10,418 bases of DNA from Asterionellopsis glacialis (taxonomy: Eukaryota > Bacillariophyta > Plagiogrammaphyceae > Rhaphoneidales > Asterionellopsidaceae). Position numbers and translations under genes: made by a program. The stretch is from positions 1 to 10,418 of the forward strand of contig WKLE02001423.1 of assembly GCA_014885115.2 (NCBI GenBank), written 5' to 3'. How positions within the stretch are numbered: position 1 is the stretch's first letter; each line of letters opens with the position of its first letter. Below are positions 6,729-10,418 of the stretch, piece by piece. The notes under the pieces were generated by a model that worked only from the letters and a program-made list of their open reading frames with translations, did not search any database and was not told the origin of the DNA.

Positions 6729-6816
6729 CTGGAACACAACTGGAACACAAATCAAACACAACTGGAATACAACTGGAACACAAATGGAACACAAATGGAA
6801 CACAAATGGAACAAAA
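6729..6816. repeat. 11-bp minisatellite, right copy (8 units)
   Basis: Eight gap-free 11-base units of the CTGGAACACAA type. Units 6-8 begin with A instead of C, and unit 3 is diverged (ATCAAACACAA). It is in the same orientation as the left array about 6.7 kb away. The open frames crossing it on both strands are repeat artefacts. Confidence 0.95.
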
Positions 6817-7240
6817 TTAGACATCGAAAATGCACATTTTTCTTAATTGATGACATAATCATTTTTTGGTAGGATGGATTGTATATATGGTGTTAATAAG
6901 CAGCATTCTGAACACATGGCATGCCGGTGACAAGGATAGTCAAAATCCAAAAACCCCGTGGATACACAAGAATTAAGATGTTTGTTTCTATAATCCTTAA
7001 TTAACGACTTTTGAACATTTCTACATTTGGTTTGTCATGATGACGTCAAATATGGATTTGGCACAAATCTGCAGGTGTCCCAGCAAGAAACCGTCTTGGA
7101 ATTTTTCTGTCAAATAAGAATTTTCAAGCTTGAAAAACTGGACTGTTTCTTATTTAGCACATTTAGGGTTAGGGTTTTGAGACAAAGGGTTTTGAGACGT
7201 AAACTACAGAAATGACATTAACCCTTTAACCACCAGCATT
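6817..7240. other. AT-rich non-coding stretch
   Basis: No credible gene is seen. A 62-codon open frame at 7027-7215 has no protein-like features and runs into a small G-rich repeat. The only structured element is the telomere-like word and its adjoining duplication at 7162-7199. Confidence 0.4.
7162..7199 (+). repeat. Short telomere-like stretch and AGGGTTTTGAGAC duplication
   Basis: TTTAGGGTTAGGGTTTT (7162-7178) contains one TTTAGGG and one TTAGGG unit. It merges into two copies of AGGGTTTTGAGAC (7171-7183 and 7187-7199). It is too short to be a functional telomere. It may be an interstitial trace of a telomeric repeat, or chance. Confidence 0.5.
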
Positions 7241-7264
7241 TCAAATGAGATATATCTCATTTGA
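7241..7264. repeat. Perfect 24-bp palindrome TCAAATGAGATA/TATCTCATTTGA
   Basis: The sequence equals its own reverse complement over 24 bases. A near copy, TCAAATAAGATATATCTCATTGGA, lies at 7362-7385, about 121 bases downstream, and the words after both (GAGCAC and GAGCAT) are also alike. It could be a protein-binding dyad or the tips of a small inverted element. No gene lies nearby. Confidence 0.85.
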
Positions 7265-8039
7265 GCACATACCCTCATTGGCTAGGACATTTTTCAAGAC
7301 ACTTTTTTGACTGATTGTAGTATTCTTCTGGTTTCCTATTGGATAATCTCTAAAACAGTTCTCAAATAAGATATATCTCATTGGAGCATTTTTTCAAAAA
7401 AGAAAATCTATTTTTAGTGGATTTGAGTGGTCCAGCACATCACGAATTCCTCAAGTGTGAAAAAATGCATCAAAATGGCTCTTGACTTTTTTGCTTAACT
7501 CTTACTCAAACATTTTATACCACAAAAACCACGTTTTTGAATGCTCACATTTTCAGATTGTTTGATTGTTGTGTGGTGTTTTTCCCATTATATTTCCACT
7601 ATGTCTTCTGATACAGTACCTTGTCCTTCTAAAAATGATTATGTGACAAACAAAAGAAACAACAATCAACCTAAATGAATATTTGAAGCCAAATTATGTT
7701 TATAGTTTAATTTCCTACTTGTCATTTTGCTATGTCTTTGTTGTGCAATTTGTTGATTGTTGTCATGTGCACACTACATGGTTTTTTTGGAGCACCATTG
7801 TCTCAGTTAATTTGTGGTTTTTCCGACTTAGGAAAATACGTAAAATAGTGATGTAAATTTTTAACAAACAGTACTCTATGACCTTTACATCTTTTTACAG
7901 TTGTTGTGTACTGACATTAACGTATTTTGATTGGTCAGTATTTCAATCTCTGATGTCATATGTAGAGGGCACTCAACAGGCGCATCCATCTGAACACTTT
8001 TCCTATTAGAATAGATTTTCACAAAACAACATTAATTTG
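7265..8039. other. AT-rich gene-free stretch
   Basis: It contains the imperfect palindrome copy at 7362-7385 and several scattered GATTGTTG / CAACAATCAA words (near 7563, 7661 and 7753) that recur elsewhere in the right half of the window. No coding region is supported on either strand. Confidence 0.4.
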
Positions 8040-8129
8040 AAAAAAAACACTGATTAGTGAATGGTCAAATCCTGTTTCAAACACTCAAGTGAATGGGCAA
8101 TTCCCGATTTGTTAATCAGTGTTTTTTTT
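8040..8129. repeat. Inverted repeat / hairpin ending in a poly-T run
   Basis: Bases 8040-8056 (AAAAAAAACACTGATTA) pair exactly with 8113-8129 across a 56-base loop. The T run continues to 8135. Inside the loop, AGTGAATGG occurs twice. Half of the stem is homopolymer, so only the ACTGATTA part is informative. It lies just outside the larger inverted repeat that begins near 8146. Confidence 0.7.
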
Positions 8130-8145
8130 TTTTTTCAATACATAT

Positions 8146-8412
8146 TTTTTGGCTTATCACTTGTTCTAATATTCACCCCTGATTCACCACAGACCTTTTT
8201 GCACAGAAGAAAACAGACCATTTTGAGCAGAAGTGTGATGCAGATAAGAATTTTTGGAGATCATTGATGGGGAGTAACCAACTATCATATGGTACCCATG
8301 ACAATGTCACTCCTTGCTTTTCCTAACCATCATCCTTTTTGCCCTCTGTTACCAATTATTGACCTTCATTAATGACTTATACAAAGCCATTTATTGAGTC
8401 AAATGGTTGAAT
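8146..8412 (+). repeat. Left arm of imperfect long inverted repeat, with coding remnant
   Basis: This is similar to the reverse complement of 8540-8803. Strong blocks are GATAAGAATTTTTGG, CCCATGACAATGTCACT and AGCCATTTATTGRGTCARATGG, with weaker similarity out to TTTTGGYTT near 8146. In one frame it encodes DKNFWRSLMG and in another NYHMVPMTMSLLAF. The opposite arm encodes the same peptides in a single frame. Confidence 0.8.
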
Positions 8413-8539
8413 AATTGCAAAATAGTAAAATAATGTCTAATATCTAAAACATGAGAAATTAACATGTGGAGGAAAAAAAAACAAGGTATAATTATGTGTT
8501 TAATTGATAGTTTCCATTTTTGTTATTTTTACATATTTC
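8413..8539. other. Spacer between the arms of the long inverted repeat
   Basis: An AT-rich spacer of about 127 bases with no coding content. Weak similarity between its two ends suggests that the arms once extended further inward. Confidence 0.5.
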
Positions 8540-8803
8540 ACACCATCTGACCCAATAAATGGCTCTTTCTAAATTGATATTTGATATCAATAACAATAAA
8601 GAAAGAAGGATATAGGATGATTGTTAAGAAAAGGAAGAAGTGACATTGTCATGGGCACTATGTGATAGCTATCCACTCCCCCAATCAATGATTGCCAAAA
8701 ATTCTTATCCCGCATCCCACCTGGTCTGGCCTGCTTCCATATTAAAAGGTCTATTGCTTTGACCACCTGTCTACACAACAATACTGTGAGAAACCAAAAC
8801 CCA
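8540..8803 (-). repeat. Right arm of imperfect long inverted repeat, with coding remnant
   Basis: Read on the minus strand, this arm is open from 8826 to 8587. It encodes a hydrophobic start (MIAISLVVGFWFLTVLL), then RDKNFWQSLIGGVDSYHIVP and MTMSLLPF. The peptide match to the other arm in the core suggests that both arms descend from a protein-coding sequence, not from a purely non-coding repeat. I recognise no family. Confidence 0.75.
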
Positions 8804-8865
8804 ACAACCAAAGATATGGCAATCAACCATCAACACCAAAGAAAGATACAAAACACAACAATCAA

Positions 8866-9078
8866 TCAAATGGTAACAGAGGGAGGAGGAGAAGGAGTTG
8901 GTGTTGTCAGATAAAGTACATCATTCTGGTTGACTTCCACTATTTGTCCTTTGTTGTAAAGCATTGACAAGAAATGACACATGCAAACAATCAAAGACAG
9001 ACCTTGTTCATGGGTGTGCCAAAATGTTAAAGCAGAAAACAGGTGCAAATGGGGTTTTACTCTAACCTTACTGTACAT
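8866..9078 (-). pseudogene. Possible coding remnant of unknown function
   Basis: A 70-codon minus-strand frame ending in a Pro/Thr/Ser-rich tail (LTTPTPSPPPSVTI), preceded by LYNKGQIVEVNQNDVLYL, which looks protein-like. It lies directly upstream, on the same strand, of the open frame in the right inverted-repeat arm, so both could be parts of one decayed gene. Codon evidence is slight and no family is recognised. Confidence 0.25.
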
Positions 9079-9284
9079 GACACACCAAAAAAATTGAAAA
9101 AAACTTTGATGATCAACTTCATTCTTTATGTTGACAATTCAGCCACTGTTTTTTTGCTCATACACATTTAGTTGTGCTATTTATTAATGCATGGTTAATG
9201 AAAATACTAACCAATGTATTCCGTGTTAATGACCAAAATAAAAAAATCATATTATGCCAATTTTTTTTGTTTTCCATTTAAAAA

Positions 9285-9570
9285 GTAACAAAAGACAAAG
9301 AGTATGATGTATATTTGTACATTGAGCATGCCTATGCCCCTATTGGATGGAGTTTTGGACATTTTGAGATCCATTGTATGCGCATGCACAATTCTGGTGC
9401 TGTAGAATTGATCTTCCTTTTTTCAATCCCATGTTCTTCAACAGATACTTTTGTGTACTGACAACACTGATGACACCACCAACAACATGGACAACAATAA
9501 TGATAAGAGGACAATGGGGGTACTAGCACATTATCAGTTGACAATCAATAGTAATGCTGCAATGGGATAA
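9285..9570 (+). pseudogene. Gene F, 5' part: decayed coding sequence
   Basis: A plus-strand frame from about 9285 reads VTKDKEYDVYLYIEHAYAPI, then GWSFGHFEIHCMRMHNSGAV, to a TGA at 9459-9461. A +1 frame takes over near 9455 (NMDNNNDKRTMGVLAHYQLT), ending at a TAA at 9568-9570 with more protein-like sequence after it. Upstream to about 9090 the frame is open between stops but its hydrophobic composition is less convincing. The family is unknown. I treat it as the front of the same broken gene as 9801-10418 because strand and character agree, though about 230 poorly coding bases lie between. Confidence 0.35.
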
Positions 9571-9800
9571 GATGAAGTAGTTATGTGTCCAGTGTCACAA
9601 AATTACAGCAATTTGAATCTAGTGTAGTAGAAGATTGATGATTGACAGCAGATGTTGATATCCTTTCATTTGTATCAGAAACAAATATTTGTAACATGTG
9701 GGTGACAATTGCCACAGTTTTGATGTATAGTGAGGGTAGTGGCTAAAAGAGAAACAACAACAACAATTAACTAGTAATTTGGCTCATGGAAACATTGTGA

Positions 9801-10418
9801 TGCAGTACAAGAGGACTACTTACAACGCCATCCCCTGGCCATGATGTACTCAAGAAAGTAGCAATTCTTTATATGCTTTTCCCTTCAGCAGGAAATTTAC
9901 ACACCCATGTAGACATTATGTGTCTACTTGGTGTTCTAAGAGAACAAGCAGAAATGGAGATGACCATCAATGAAGTTAAGAGGATCATACAAACAATCAC
10001 ACAAGGTGCAAGGATTCCTTTTGACAACTTGCAAGAAGCAAAGGAGGAATGATGCAGAGATATTATCAAGATATTGATGCCAAATCCACTTACAGTTGCA
10101 AAAATATGTGATAAAGCAGGAATTGAAAAGGATGAACAATTTACTTGTAATGCAAATGGAAATTGTGCACTACACCTCACTATGTGAGCTGTATCCTTAG
10201 TGATAGTGCTAATATGCGCATCCATGCACAGACGGGCCAGTTGGACAGACGATGATGAAGTGGACAGATGGACAATGATGATGTGGCAGATTGTTGGAGA
10301 TGGACGGACGATGATGATGTGGCAGATTGTCATGACATCAGCATCACTCAAGGAATGTTGTTACGTGGCAGTTCGGCTGACTAATGGAGGTTTTACCAGT
10401 TACTTAACCTTTCCTCCA
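9801..10418 (+). pseudogene. Gene F, 3' part: decayed gene with OTU-like GNC box, runs off the window
   Basis: One plus-strand frame is open from 9801, after a TGA at 9798-9800, to the window end. It is interrupted only by TGAs at 10050-10052 and 10185-10187. It reads PSPGHDVLKKVAILYMLFPS, GVLREQAEMEMTINEVKRII and LTVAKICDKAGIEKDEQFTC, then NANGNCALHLTM. The GNC followed by A-L-H resembles the catalytic Cys box of OTU deubiquitinases, but no partner His is recognisable and the match is short. After 10187 the frame passes through an in-frame tandem repeat, so its coding status there is doubtful. Longer minus-strand frames here mirror it and lack protein character. Confidence 0.4.
10266..10330. 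repeat. Two-copy tandem repeat, period about 36 bp
   Basis: AGATGGACA then ATGATGATGTGGCAGATTGT (10266-10294) is followed by a second copy at 10298-10330 with a short GGACG insertion. A partial third copy (GACGATGATGAAGTGGAC) precedes them. The 36-base distance between copy ends keeps the frame of the gene F reading, giving a repeated TMMMWQIV peptide. Confidence 0.85.

Noticed and set aside
1..6816. Minisatellite copies as terminal inverted repeats of one transposon
   Set aside because: Both arrays lie in the same orientation, and their flanking blocks are in permuted order, which does not fit inverted termini.
6538..6846. Several open frames on both strands across the right minisatellite
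   Set aside because: They translate the 11-bp repeat in different frames, and their regular composition reflects the array rather than coding.
9869..10351. 160-codon minus-strand ORF
   Set aside because: It is long, but its composition (runs of Ile/His/Ser, Cys) is typical of an antisense shadow. The plus strand over the same bases has better protein character.
1..10418. CRISPR arrays, tRNA/rRNA genes, retroelement reverse transcriptase, bacterial operons
   Set aside because: I looked for spaced identical repeats, cloverleaf-like elements and RT motifs such as YxDD in plausible frames, and found none convincing.

Overview
The window looks like repeat-rich, AT-rich eukaryotic nuclear DNA. 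It has no bacterial-style operons and no RNA genes that I can see, long gene-poor stretches, and tandem and inverted repeats. The one family I recognise is a PIF/Harbinger-like (DDE_Tnp_4/IS5-clan) transposase, 4972-5895. Its sequence style (GSPLF at the C-terminus, an FRAHY-type N-terminal block) and one neighbour (gene A, with a W..S.ARE.L motif) remind me of transposon-type proteins of diatoms and other stramenopile algae. That host guess rests on memory and is weak.

Positions 1-6000 hold five decayed or recoded protein genes that alternate in strand. Gene A is on minus (1070 to 137). Gene B is on plus (about 1567-2795), inside an island bounded by a 222-bp inverted repeat (1149-1370 / 2819-3040). 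Gene C is on plus (3107-3882) and has a KOW/SH3-like C-terminal segment. Gene D is on minus (4779 to 4008) and has another KOW-like segment. Gene E is the transposase, on plus (4972-5895). A and C diverge from the two sides of the island, C and D converge, and D and E diverge from a 192-bp spacer. I infer one multi-gene DNA transposon, or a nest of transposons, with E as the mobilising enzyme and A-D as accessory proteins. An 11-bp minisatellite with shared flanking sequence occurs at both edges (1-135 and 6658-6816), in direct orientation.

Every one of genes A-E has at least one in-frame TGA with coding-like sequence on both sides, while their apparent final stops are TAA or TAG. Most frame breaks are in the -1 direction. 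Two of them (genes A and C) lie exactly on in-frame A_AAA_AAG heptamers. The explanations compete: ordinary pseudogene decay (deamination plus single-base deletions), long-read base-deletion errors, or true recoding (sense UGA, programmed -1 frameshifting). I cannot decide between them without alignments.

Positions 6000-10418 are mostly non-coding. They hold a 203-bp tandem duplication, the second minisatellite, two GAGATATATCTC-type palindromes, a short telomere-like stretch, a hairpin beside a poly-T run, and a long imperfect inverted repeat (about 8146-8412 / 8540-8803) whose two arms encode related peptides. A degenerate plus-strand coding region runs from about 9285 to the window end and carries a GNC box weakly suggestive of an OTU cysteine protease.
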